Assembly: GCA_038214535.1 (NCBI GenBank)
Contig: JBBQRS010000094.1
Span: 1 to 18,298, forward strand
DNA: 18,298 nucleotides
Reading direction: 5' to 3'
Origin: JBBQRS01 sp038214535
GTDB lineage: Bacteria; Chloroflexota; Anaerolineae; CG2-30-64-16
Position numbers and translations under genes: made by a program
In this document: one piece after another, positions 6,004 to 13,785 of the stretch
Layout of the letters: every line of letters begins with the position of its first letter
Numbering within the stretch: the stretch's first letter is position 1
Notes under the pieces: generated by a model
The model's input: the letters and a program-made list of their open reading frames with translations, nothing else
Databases searched by the model: none
Told to the model about the DNA's origin: nothing

Positions 6004-8574
6004 ATGAAATTACAACTGACGCTCGCTTCCCGCTACTTGACGGGGCGCAAACTCCGCACGTTTCTCACCACGCTCGCCATCGTCATCGGCGTGATGGTGA
6101 TCTTCGGCACGGGCATTTTCCTGCCGTCCTTCATGACGGCGTTTCAAAACAGCCTGCTTTCGGCGTCGGGTCAGACCGACGTGATGGTCACCCACAAGAC
6201 CGGCGCGGCCTTCGCCGAGACCACGCTGCGCAAGCTGCGCGATGTTGACGGGATCGCCGCCCTCGGCGGCGCGCTCGAACGCCCGATCAACCTGCCGCCG
6301 AACTTCTACGGCCGCGACGCCACAGTCAGCGCGTTGTCGCTGGTCGGCGTTGATCCGACGGTCGCGCCCGCGCTGCACGATTATAACATCACCCAGGGCC
6401 GCTTCCTGGAGCGCGGCGACGGCAACGTCGCGGTGATTTCGGAGCGCCTCGCCGACGAGGTGGGCCTGAAGCTGGGCGACACCCTGAAAATCCCGACGCC
6501 GCAGGGCGTCGCGAAGCTGGAGATCATCGGCATGGCGCCGGGGCGCACGCTCATCGGCAACGAGCAGGTGCTCGTCACGCTCGACCGGGCGCAACGGCTG
6601 CTCGATATGCCGGGCCGGATCAACGTGATCGAGGGCAATCTCGTCACCCACGACGCCGCCGAAAACGCGCCCATCGTCGGCGCGATCAAGGCGCAACTGG
6701 GGGACGACTTCACCTTCGGCGGGCTCTCCAGCGGCTCGGAGTTCGCCGGCGCGATGCAGATCGGCCAGGTCATGTTCAACATGATCGGCTTCCTCACGCT
6801 GGCGATGGGCGGGTTCATCATCTTCAACACGTTCCGTACGGTGGTCGCCGAGCGGCGGCGCGATATCGGCATGTTGCGCGCCATCGGCGCGGACCGCAAT
6901 ACCATCGTCGGCCTGATGCTCACCGAGGGCCTGGTGCAGGGCGTGGTCGGCACGGCGATCGGCATCGGGCTGGGCTATCTGCTGGGCGTCGGCATCACCG
7001 CGGGCGTCAACCCCATGATGAAACAACTCATGAACATCGAATTGACCACCCGCGTCCAACCGGCGCTGGTCGTCGTCTCGATCCTGCTGGGGGTGGGCGT
7101 CACGCTCTTTTCCGGCCTGCTGCCCGCGCTCAAGGCGGGCCGCGTCACGCCAATGGAGGCCCTGCGCCCGCCGGTCAGCGAAGTGTCTCAGGGCGTCAGC
7201 CGCGTGGGCACGGTCGCCGGTGTGGTGATGATCGTCGCGGCGATTGCCGCGCTGCTGACGGGCACGTTTGCGCTCGTCGCGCTGGGCGGCCTGCTCTTCC
7301 TCGTCGGCCTGGTGCTCGTCGCGCCCGTCCTCGTCCGCCCGATTGCCGATCTGTTCGGCGCGCTGCTGGCGGTGATCTTCGCGCGCGAAGGCACCGGCGA
7401 ACTCGCGCAGGGCAACCTCACGCGCCAGCCGTCGCGCTCGGCGATCACGGCGAGCGCGACGATGATCGGCCTGGCGATCATCGTCGGCATGGGCGGCATG
7501 ATGTTCAGCATGGTCGGCGCCGTGTCGGACATGTTCAACAAGTCGCTGGGCAGCGACTACCTGATCATCCCGCCCTCGATTGCGGTCTGGAAAGGTGACG
7601 TGGGCGCCAGTTCTACCCTCAAGACGCGGATGGAGTCTATTCCGGGCGTGGGTGTGGTCAGCTCGCTGCGCTATGCCCAATCGTCGCTGCGCTCCGCGGC
7701 GATGCGGGCCGACGCCGGGGACGCCACGATCTCGGTGCTGGGCATTGATCCGGTGGATTATCCGCAGATCGCGCAGATGGACTTTCAGCAGGGCAACCCG
7801 CAGGAGGCGTTCGGCGCGCTGGCCGCGGATGAGCGCAACGTGATCGTCAACGGCATCCTGGCCGCTGCCACGGGCCTGAAGGTCGGCGACATTGTGCCGC
7901 TCGCCAGCCCGTCGGGGACGCGCGACTATCGCGTGGTCGGCGTCGCCGGCGAGGTGCTGAGCATGAAGATCAACACGGCCTACATCTCGCAGGATAACAT
8001 GCGCTCCGACTTCAACAACAGCGAGGACATCTTCTACCAGGTAGACCTTGCGCCCGACGGCGACCCCGCGCTGGTGCAGGAGCGGCTCGACCGGCTCATG
8101 GCCGACTACCCGCAGTTCCGTGTGGTGGCGGGCCAGGAGTATACGGCCGAATTCATGAAACAGTACGACGCGATCTACCTCGGGTTCATGGTGCTGCTGG
8201 CCGTGCTGGCCTTCCCGTCGCTGATCGCCATCCTCAACACGCTGGCCATCGGCGTCATCGAGCGGACGCGCGAGATCGGCATGTTGCGCGCCATCGGCGC
8301 GACGCGCGGCCAGGTACGCAAGACGATCGTCGCCGAGGCATTGCTGCTCGCCGCGCTGGGCACGGTGTTCGGCGTGGTGGCCGGGATCTACATGAGCTAC
8401 GTCTTCGTCGAGGGCCTGAGCGCGAGCGGCATCTTCAAGGTAGACTTCACCTTCCCGCTCGCCGGGGTCATTGGCGCTATCGTCGCGGGCCTCGTGTTCG
8501 GCGTCCTCGCCGCCATCGTCCCCGCCCGCCAGGCCTCGCGCATGGAGATCATCCAGGCGCTGCGGTATGAGTGA
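6004..8574 (+). CDS. ABC transporter permease, MacB/FtsX family with duplicated FtsX domains
   Basis: An 856-residue membrane protein. Order: N-terminal membrane segment (about 18-42), MacB-type extracytoplasmic domain (about 50-250), first FtsX domain (about 254-385) with RRRDIGMLRAIGADRNTIV, central membrane segments (about 400-500), second extracytoplasmic domain (about 510-720), and C-terminal FtsX domain (about 723-856) with RTREIGMLRAIGATRGQV. The two IGMLRAIGA repeats show the internal duplication. Known relatives extrude antibiotics, peptides or lipids through a mechanotransmission mechanism; the substrate here is unknown. ATG at 6004 is preferred to TTG at 6001 because GAGGTG lies 5 bases before it. 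Expected to work with the upstream ATPase under TetR control. The coding frame is intact; repeats begin 15 bases after its stop. Confidence 0.93.
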   Translation: MKLQLTLASRYLTGRKLRTFLTTLAIVIGVMVIFGTGIFLPSFMTAFQNSLLSASGQTDVMVTHKTGAAFAETTLRKLRDVDGIAALGGALERPINLPPNFYGRDATVSALSLVGVDPTVAPALHDYNITQGRFLERGDGNVAVISERLADEVGLKLGDTLKIPTPQGVAKLEIIGMAPGRTLIGNEQVLVTLDRAQRLLDMPGRINVIEGNLVTHDAAENAPIVGAIKAQLGDDFTFGGLSSGSEFAGAMQIGQVMFNMIGFLTLAMGGFIIFNTFRTVVAERRRDIGMLRAIGADRNTIVGLMLTEGLVQGVVGTAIGIGLGYLLGVGITAGVNPMMKQLMNIELTTRVQPALVVVSILLGVGVTLFSGLLPALKAGRVTPMEALRPPVSEVSQGVSRVGTVAGVVMIVAAIAALLTGTFALVALGGLLFLVGLVLVAPVLVRPIADLFGALLAVIFAREGTGELAQGNLTRQPSRSAITASATMIGLAIIVGMGGMMFSMVGAVSDMFNKSLGSDYLIIPPSIAVWKGDVGASSTLKTRMESIPGVGVVSSLRYAQSSLRSAAMRADAGDATISVLGIDPVDYPQIAQMDFQQGNPQEAFGALAADERNVIVNGILAAATGLKVGDIVPLASPSGTRDYRVVGVAGEVLSMKINTAYISQDNMRSDFNNSEDIFYQVDLAPDGDPALVQERLDRLMADYPQFRVVAGQEYTAEFMKQYDAIYLGFMVLLAVLAFPSLIAILNTLAIGVIERTREIGMLRAIGATRGQVRKTIVAEALLLAALGTVFGVVAGIYMSYVFVEGLSASGIFKVDFTFPLAGVIGAIVAGLVFGVLAAIVPARQASRMEIIQALRYE

Positions 8575-8588
8575 GGGAAACCATCTTC

Positions 8589-8779
8589 GTAGTCGCGGCT
8601 TCAGCCGCATGGATCGCCACACGGCGGCTAAAGCCGCGACTACATAGAAGATCACCCAAGCCATCTTCGTAGTCGCGGCTTCAGCCGCAAGGGGCGTCAC
8701 ACGGCGGCTGAAGCCGCGTCTACATAGAGGACATCAACCCAACCTCATCGTTGTCGCGGGCTTCAGCCCCCCGGCGCGC
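8589..8779. repeat. Two full palindromes plus a left half-element upstream of the CHAT gene
   Basis: Complete elements lie at 8589-8643 and 8669-8723. At the next 81-bp step a degenerate left arm (8750-8770) is followed by CCGGCGCGC (8771-8779), the same loop start seen in the elements at 12602 and 12683. Instead of a right arm, the sequence then passes into the leader of the CHAT gene. The matching right arm is found at the end of that gene (12538-12557). Confidence 0.85.
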
Positions 8780-8801
8780 GCATTCGCGCTCCTGCGATTT
8801 G

Positions 8802-8810
8802 TGCTAACAT
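8802..8810 (+). promoter_or_regulatory. Possible extended -10 for the CHAT gene
   Basis: TGCTAACAT fits TG-N-TANNAT and lies 33 bases before the GTG start. No convincing -35 is visible. A small palindrome ATGCGCAT (8809-8816) directly follows. Confidence 0.35.
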
Positions 8811-8843
8811 GCGCATGCAACCGCCGCCGCAAAGGAGCGCGCC

Positions 8844-11800
8844 GTGACCCGATTACGCCTCACGCAGACCACCCTGACCCCCGATCACTACTACATCCAG
8901 ATGGCGCTGGAGGAGGAGGGCGCGTCCCGGCTGACCGCCGCCGCCGACCTCGCCTTCGCGCTGACCCCGCAGGAGCAGGCAGACCTCCGCTGGTACTTCG
9001 AGGATTACCTCAGCGTCGCCGACAACGAGACGCAGCAGATCGCCGCGCGCATCGAAGGGGAGATGTGGGCGATCGGCGCGCGGCTCTTCGCGGCGACGCT
9101 GGACGCGGACGGCGACGCGCGGCAGATCTGGTATCGCATCAAGGACCGGCTGGCCGACGTGGACATCGAGATCGCCTCCGACCCGGCGGGCGCGGCCGCC
9201 GTGCCGTGGGAGCTGCTGCGCGACCCCGCGGCGGGCGTAGACCTGGCGCTGCGCGCGCAGACCTTCGCCCGCTCGCACGCCAACCCGGCCAACGTCCCCG
9301 ACATCCCGAAGGGGCGCGACGAGCCGCTGCGTATCCTGCTCGTCATCTGCCGGCCCCAGGGCGATAGGGACGTGCCGTTCCGCTCGGTGGCGGGGCGCAT
9401 CGTGCGCGGGCTGAGCGCTGACGCGCGCGCCCGCTTCGAACTGCGCGCCGTGCGCCCGCCCACCTTCGAGCGGACGGCGGAGCTGTTGCGCGCGGCGAAG
9501 GAAGCCGGGCAGCCGTACCACGTGCTGCACTTCGACGGCCACGGCGCGTTCCTCGACCCGGAGCCGCTCTTCGCCGCGCGGGAGCAATGGGCGGCGGGCG
9601 AGCTGGCAGTGGCGCTGCTGAAGGAGCTTGGCCTGCAATTCGATCCTGAGCGCTTCGCCTCGGCGCAGATCTATCCCGGCGCACGGCGGGCCGGGGCGCA
9701 CGGCTATCTCGTCTTCGAGAACCCCGATGGCGATGACAACCGGCGGCTTGTGGACGGGCCGGCGCTGGGCCGGCTGCTGCACGAGACGGGGGTGGCGCTG
9801 CTGGCGCTGAACGCCTGCCGTTCCGCCTACGCCGAGCCGCCGGAGGCGCCGGAGGCGGCGGGGGGCGAAGAGGCCGCGCAGGCCGGGCCGCTTTCCCCCC
9901 ACGACCAGGTGCGCGCCTTCGGGTCGCTGGCGCAGGAGGTGATGGACGCCGGCGCGCCCGCGGTCGCGGCGATGCGCTACAACGTCTACGTGGACACGGC
10001 GGCGCGCTTCATGGCCGACCTCTACGCGGCGCTGGTGACGGGGCGCACCCCGGCCGCGGCGGCGCAGCGCGGCCGCCGGGGGCTGGCCGACGACCCGACC
10101 CGCAAGACGCGGAGCGGCGAGCGGGCGCTGCGCGACTGGCCGGCGCCGATCATCTACGAGGCGGCCCCGTTCAAGCTGGGGCAGATGATCCCGCTGGGCA
10201 AGTTGAAGAACCCGTTGGAGGCTGCGGGCGGGGCGACGCTGCGCGGGCTGCCCGAGCCGCCCGACGCCGGTTTCTTCGGGCGCGACGAGACGCTGCTGGC
10301 GCTCGACCGGGCGTTCGACCGGCACGGGATCGCCCTGCTGCACGGCTATGCGGGGGCCGGCAAGACGCAGACCGCCGCCGAGTTCGCCCGCTGGTACGCG
10401 CTCACCGGCGGGGCCGCCAAGGTGCTCTTCACCGGCTTCCAGACGCACAAGACCCTGGCGCAGGCGCTGGAGGATTTCGGTCAGGCGTTCGCCGCGACCC
10501 TGGAGCGGGTGGGTGTGCCCTGGGGGGCGCTGGACGCGGCGGCGAAACGAGACATGGCGCTGCAACTCTTCCCGCAGATCCCGGTGCTGTGGATCTGGGA
10601 CAACGTGGAGCCGGTGGCGGGCTTCCCGGCGGGGACCCCCTCGGCGTGGACGGCGGCGGAGCAGGCGGAACTGCGCGCCTTCCTGCGCGACGCGGCGAAA
10701 GCCGGGGCGCGGCTGCTGCTGACCTCGCGGCGCGACGAGGAGGCGTGGCTGGGCGACCTGCCGCGGCGCATCGCGATCCCGCCGCTGCGGATGGGCGAGC
10801 GGCTGGAGTTGGCGCAGGCGCTGGCCGACCGGCGCGCCGCGGGCCGGCTGGACGCAACAATCTGGCGGCCGCTGCTCCTCTTCACGCAGGGCAACCCGAT
10901 GACCGTGACGGTGGTGGCCGGGCAGGCGCTGAAGGACGGGCTGAAGACCGGGACGCAGATCGAAGCTTATGTCAACCGGCTGCGCGCGGGCGAGGCGGCC
11001 TTCACCGACGACGTGCGCGAGGGGCGCGACAGGTCGCTGGGCGCGTCGCTGGCCTACGGGTTCGAGCACGCGTTCGACGATGCGGAGCGCGGCGTGCTGG
11101 CGCTGCTGCATCTGTTCCAGGGCTTCGTGGACGTAGATGCGCTGGCGATGATGGGTACAGACAAGCGGGAATGGGGCCTGCCCGAACTCGCCGGGCAGAC
11201 GCGCGAGCGCCTGATCCCGCTGCTGGACCGCGCGGCCGAGGCCGGGCTGCTCATGCCCCACGGCGGCGGCTACTACGGCATCCACCCCGCCGTGCCGTGG
11301 TTCTTCCGCGACCTCTTCGCCCATCACTACCCGGACGCCGCCGGCGCGCCGCCGCCCGCCGTGCGCGCGACCCGCGCCTTCGTCGAGGCGCTGGGGGCGC
11401 TGGGGAACTTCTACCACGACGAGTTCGAAACCGGCAACCCGGCGGTGATCGACGCCCTCTACGCCGAGGAGGCGAACCTGCTGCACGCCCGGCGGCTGGC
11501 GCTGGCCTATGGGTGGCATGACGCGGTCATTCGCGCGATGCAGGGGCTATACACCCTCTACGACCGGGCCGGCCGGCGCGCCGAGTGGCGCGCGCTGGTG
11601 GAGGAGATCGCGGATCTCTTCACGGACCCGGCGACGGGCGGCCCGCGGCCCGGGCTGGAGGCACAGTGGTCGCTGGTGACGCAGTACCGTATGCGGCTGG
11701 CGATGGAACTGCGGCAGTGGGATGAGGCGGAGCGGTTACAGCGGGCGAAGGTAGAATTTACTCGCCGGGTGGCGGAGCAGGCGCTCGACGCCCCGCCGGA

Positions 11801-12545
11801 GTCGCTCGACGCGGCGGACCGCAACCGCGTTCGGACGCTGGCGGCCTCACTGACCCAGTTGGGAGACATTCTGCGCGAGCAGGGCAAGCCGGCGTGCGTC
11901 GAGGCGTACACCGAGGGCTACGACCTCAGGCTGCCCATCGGCGACCGGCCTGGGGCGGCGGTGGTCGCCTTCAACCTGGGGCATGCGTATCTCCAGATCC
12001 CCGCGCTGCGCGACCTGGACGCCGCGGAGCGATGGTACGAGCGCGCGCTGGAGCTGTTCGACCCGCGCGACGCGCCGAACTGCGGCAAGGCGTTGGGGCA
12101 GCTCGGGCTGGTGGCGCATGAGCGGTTCCGGGAGGCGCGGGCGGCGGGCGCGGCGGTGGCGGAACTGCTGCGGCTCATCAACGCGGCGGCCGCGCGCTAC
12201 CACGAGGCGCTGGAGCTGACGCCGGAGGACGACGCCGCGTCGCTGGCGACGAACCACGGCCAACTCGGGAACATCTACGGCGACGCCGGGATGGTCGAGT
12301 TGGCGATGGAGCATCACGGGAAGTGCATCCGCTACTTCGAGGGGATGGGTGCGCTGTACGATGCGGCGACGACCCGCTTCAACGCGGCGTGGCTCCTGGC
12401 GCGGGCCGGGCGGTTGGCGGATGCGCTGGCGTACGCGCGGGCGGCGCGCGCCGGGTTCGCACAATGTCACAACGCGGAGGGGGATGTCGCGAACGCGCAG
12501 CGGTTGATCGAGCAGATCGAGGCGGACATGCGGGGCAGCGGCTAA
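8844..12545 (+). CDS. CHAT protease - STAND (NB-ARC-like) NTPase - TPR protein
   Basis: A 1233-residue three-part protein. The CHAT caspase-like peptidase spans about residues 110-450: catalytic His in LHFDGHG (H233; H229 adjacent) and catalytic Cys in LNACRSA (C325), both present. A STAND NTPase follows from GFFGRDETLLALDRAF (477-491): Walker A GYAGAGKT (501-508), Walker B VLWIWDN (581-587), LLLTSRRDE (624-632), and a GNP motif (683-685), with a winged-helix-like stretch to about 820. Residues about 850-1230 are helical TPR-type repeats (FNLGHAYL, AERWYERALELF, LGNIYGDAGMVELAMEHH). In known STAND proteins the repeats sense a trigger, the NTPase oligomerises and the N-terminal effector acts; here proteolysis leading to defence or cell death is inferred. 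The GTG start has AAAGGAG 6 bases upstream. The TAA stop lies inside a repeat arm, so the final residues may be repeat-derived. No gasdermin-like or other obvious substrate gene adjoins it. Confidence 0.93.
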   Translation: MTRLRLTQTTLTPDHYYIQMALEEEGASRLTAAADLAFALTPQEQADLRWYFEDYLSVADNETQQIAARIEGEMWAIGARLFAATLDADGDARQIWYRIKDRLADVDIEIASDPAGAAAVPWELLRDPAAGVDLALRAQTFARSHANPANVPDIPKGRDEPLRILLVICRPQGDRDVPFRSVAGRIVRGLSADARARFELRAVRPPTFERTAELLRAAKEAGQPYHVLHFDGHGAFLDPEPLFAAREQWAAGELAVALLKELGLQFDPERFASAQIYPGARRAGAHGYLVFENPDGDDNRRLVDGPALGRLLHETGVALLALNACRSAYAEPPEAPEAAGGEEAAQAGPLSPHDQVRAFGSLAQEVMDAGAPAVAAMRYNVYVDTAARFMADLYAALVTGRTPAAAAQRGRRGLADDPTRKTRSGERALRDWPAPIIYEAAPFKLGQMIPLGKLKNPLEAAGGATLRGLPEPPDAGFFGRDETLLALDRAFDRHGIALLHGYAGAGKTQTAAEFARWYALTGGAAKVLFTGFQTHKTLAQALEDFGQAFAATLERVGVPWGALDAAAKRDMALQLFPQIPVLWIWDNVEPVAGFPAGTPSAWTAAEQAELRAFLRDAAKAGARLLLTSRRDEEAWLGDLPRRIAIPPLRMGERLELAQALADRRAAGRLDATIWRPLLLFTQGNPMTVTVVAGQALKDGLKTGTQIEAYVNRLRAGEAAFTDDVREGRDRSLGASLAYGFEHAFDDAERGVLALLHLFQGFVDVDALAMMGTDKREWGLPELAGQTRERLIPLLDRAAEAGLLMPHGGGYYGIHPAVPWFFRDLFAHHYPDAAGAPPPAVRATRAFVEALGALGNFYHDEFETGNPAVIDALYAEEANLLHARRLALAYGWHDAVIRAMQGLYTLYDRAGRRAEWRALVEEIADLFTDPATGGPRPGLEAQWSLVTQYRMRLAMELRQWDEAERLQRAKVEFTRRVAEQALDAPPESLDAADRNRVRTLAASLTQLGDILREQGKPACVEAYTEGYDLRLPIGDRPGAAVVAFNLGHAYLQIPALRDLDAAERWYERALELFDPRDAPNCGKALGQLGLVAHERFREARAAGAAVAELLRLINAAAARYHEALELTPEDDAASLATNHGQLGNIYGDAGMVELAMEHHGKCIRYFEGMGALYDAATTRFNAAWLLARAGRLADALAYARAARAGFAQCHNAEGDVANAQRLIEQIEADMRGSG

Positions 12546-12763
12546 AGCCGCCACTACACAGAGTATCGCCCAACCATCTTCGTAGTCGCGGCTTCAGCCG
12601 CCCGGCGCGCCAACCCGAGGCTAAACCCACGATTACATAGAGGACATCGCCCAACCATCTTCGTAGTCGCGGCTTCAGCCGCCCGGCGCGCCAACCCGAG
12701 GCTAAAGCCACGACTACATAGAGGACAGCGCCCAACCATCTTCGTAGTCGCGGCTTCAGCCGC
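12538..12763. repeat. 81-bp palindrome array upstream of the transposase gene
   Basis: A lone right arm (12538-12557) contains the CHAT stop codon. Complete elements follow at 12582-12636 and 12663-12717, both with loop CCGGCGCGCCAACCC and slightly mismatched right arms (GAGGCTAAA...). A left arm (12744-12763) ends 11 bases before the transposase ATG. Left arms are spaced exactly 81 bp (12582, 12663, 12744), and the spacers between elements are near-identical. Confidence 0.92.
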
Positions 12764-13396
12764 AAGGACTCGCTATGCCCTACGAATATCGTCGCATGAG
12801 CGCAGAAGAACGCGAGGCCGTCATGCAACAGCGCCGCGCCGCAGGTTACCCCCTTCATGCTCCGCCACACTTCATGGAAGAGGGCGGACGATTTCTCCTC
12901 ACCGCCGCCAACTTTGAGCACAAGCCCATCATGGCGTCGCCGCAACGCCGTACCGACTTCGAAGGCCGGCTGCTGACGGAAATGCGCTCCGCCGGCGTCG
13001 CAGTCTACGCGTGGGTCGTGTTGACGAACCACTATCACGTCCTGGTCGGCGCGCCGGCGCTCATAGCGCCCCTGAAGGTGATCCAGCACGTACACGGAAG
13101 CACATCGCGGGCGTGGAACCTGACGGACGAGGAAACCCACCGGCGCAGGGTGTGGTATCAATGCACGGATCGCATGATTCGCAATGAGAGCCATTTTCAG
13201 CGTGCGTTGAACTACCTGCACTACAACCCGATCAAGCACGGGTACGTCGAAGACGCCTATGAATGGCCCTGGTCGAGCCTGGAGGCTTATCGCGAATCGC
13301 GTGGGCGCGAGTGGCTTCAGGCGATGTGGCGGTCGTTCCCGCCGGACCACTTCGGCCTGGGCTGGGATGACTGACGGCGGCTGAAGCCGCGACTAC
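12744..13396 (+). mobile_element. Palindrome-bounded Y1 transposase unit (RAYT-type)
   Basis: The left arm GTAGTCGCGGCTTCAGCCGC (12744-12763) and the perfectly complementary right arm (13377-13396) enclose the transposase gene alone: 11 bases before its ATG and 2 bases after its stop. In every other element the same arms enclose a loop of 13-15 bases. The unit therefore has the form of a repeat whose loop carries the gene, inside an 81-bp array. This resembles REP/RAYT systems, in which a single domesticated-looking HUH transposase is associated with palindromic repeats. Whether the unit still moves is unknown. Confidence 0.75.
12775..13374 (+). CDS. REP-associated tyrosine transposase (Y1/HUH, RAYT-like)
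   Basis: A 199-residue protein of the Y1_Tnp family, the single-strand DNA nickases related to IS200/IS605 TnpA. The HUH metal motif is NHYHVLV (H86, H88). The catalytic tyrosine is Y147 or Y150 in the conserved LNYLHYNPIKHGYV segment, followed by the usual EWPWSSLEAY tail typical of REP-associated members. The frame is intact and all key residues are present, so it may be active. Shine-Dalgarno AAGGA (12764-12768) lies in the first bases after the left repeat arm, so the repeat immediately adjoins the translation start. No TnpB-like or accessory gene accompanies it. Its likely substrates are the surrounding GGCTTYAGCC palindromes. Confidence 0.92.
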   Translation: MPYEYRRMSAEEREAVMQQRRAAGYPLHAPPHFMEEGGRFLLTAANFEHKPIMASPQRRTDFEGRLLTEMRSAGVAVYAWVVLTNHYHVLVGAPALIAPLKVIQHVHGSTSRAWNLTDEETHRRRVWYQCTDRMIRNESHFQRALNYLHYNPIKHGYVEDAYEWPWSSLEAYRESRGREWLQAMWRSFPPDHFGLGWDD

Positions 13397-13705
13397 ATAG
13401 AGAACGCCGCCCGATCATCTTCGTAGTGGTGGCTTTAGCCGCATGGCGCGTCACCTGGCGGCTGAAGCCGCGACTACATAGAGAACGCCGCCCGATCATC
13501 TTCGTAGTGGCGGCTTTAGCCGCATGGCGCGTCACCTGGCGGCTGAAGCCGCGACTACATAGAGAATGCCGCCCGATCATCTTCGTAGTGGCGGCTTCAG
13601 CCGCATGGCGCGTCACCTGGCGGCTGAAGCCGCGACTACATAGAGAACGCCGCCCGATCATCTTCGTAGTGGCGGCTTTAGCCGCATGGCGCGTCGCATG
13701 GCGGC
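13377..13705. repeat. Tandem 81-bp palindrome array downstream of the transposase
   Basis: After the right arm at 13377-13396 come elements at 13423-13477, 13504-13558 and 13585-13639, each a 20-base left arm (GTAGTGGCGGCTTTAGCCGC type), loop ATGGCGCGTCACCTG and 20-base right arm, separated by a 26-base spacer that is nearly invariant. A final left arm and loop (13666-13700) is cut after GCGGC of its right arm (13701-13705), where DUF5615-like coding sequence begins. The period is exactly 81 bp throughout. Left arms here carry GG where the upstream array has CG, so the two sides have separate homogenised subtypes. This accounts for the gene-free stretch; open frames across it are repeat artefacts. 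Confidence 0.93.
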
Positions 13706-13767
13706 AGCGCACGGGCAATGTCGGGGTCTATATGCTCGTCGAGGTGAAAGCGAATGCGTTCGGGCAT
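13678..13767 (-). pseudogene. Truncated DUF5615 (PIN-like toxin) gene, disrupted by the repeat array
   Basis: On the minus strand an ATG at 13767, 18 bases after the DUF433 stop, opens a 29-codon frame beginning MPERIRFHLDEHIDPDIARAL. This is the typical N-terminus of DUF5615 PIN-like proteins (RFHLDEHV..., with the first acidic metal-binding residues), which usually follow DUF433 genes. After L21 the frame enters the last palindrome of the array and ends at TAA (13680-13678) inside its left arm. Full-length members are roughly 110-120 residues, so about 80% of the gene is missing. The remnant cannot form a nuclease fold. The junction is at about 13705. The gene was probably intact before repeat insertion or an associated deletion; whether the remainder survives elsewhere in the genome is unknown. 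Confidence 0.75.
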
Positions 13768-13785
13768 GTTTGACCCGGCGATCTC

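Noticed and set aside
6010..8700. A very long antisense open frame (about 896 codons) opposite the ABC permease gene
   Set aside because: It is Arg/His/Asp-rich, has no recognisable domain and lies opposite a well-supported permease; high GC makes such frames common.
8853..11519. Long antisense open frame opposite the CHAT gene
   Set aside because: Composition is Arg/Gln/Val-rich shadow sequence with no motifs, while the plus strand has intact catalytic and NTPase motifs.
12323..12640. Alternative plus-strand frame crossing the CHAT gene end into the repeats
   Set aside because: It overlaps the TPR coding region in another frame and has no ribosome site or family.
12744..13396. Classical IS200/IS605 insertion sequence with tnpB
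   Set aside because: Only a Y1 transposase of the REP-associated type is present, no tnpB or omega RNA region, and the boundaries are half-palindromes within an array.
13377..13705. CRISPR-like array
   Set aside because: The regularly spaced units are long palindromes and the intervening sequences are almost identical, not unique spacers; no cas genes are near.
13317..13773. Open frames with repeated RHAAKAATTKMIGR- or WRLKPRLHRE-type peptides on both strands
   Set aside because: They are translations of the 81-bp repeat, which has no stop in those frames; no start signals or domain.
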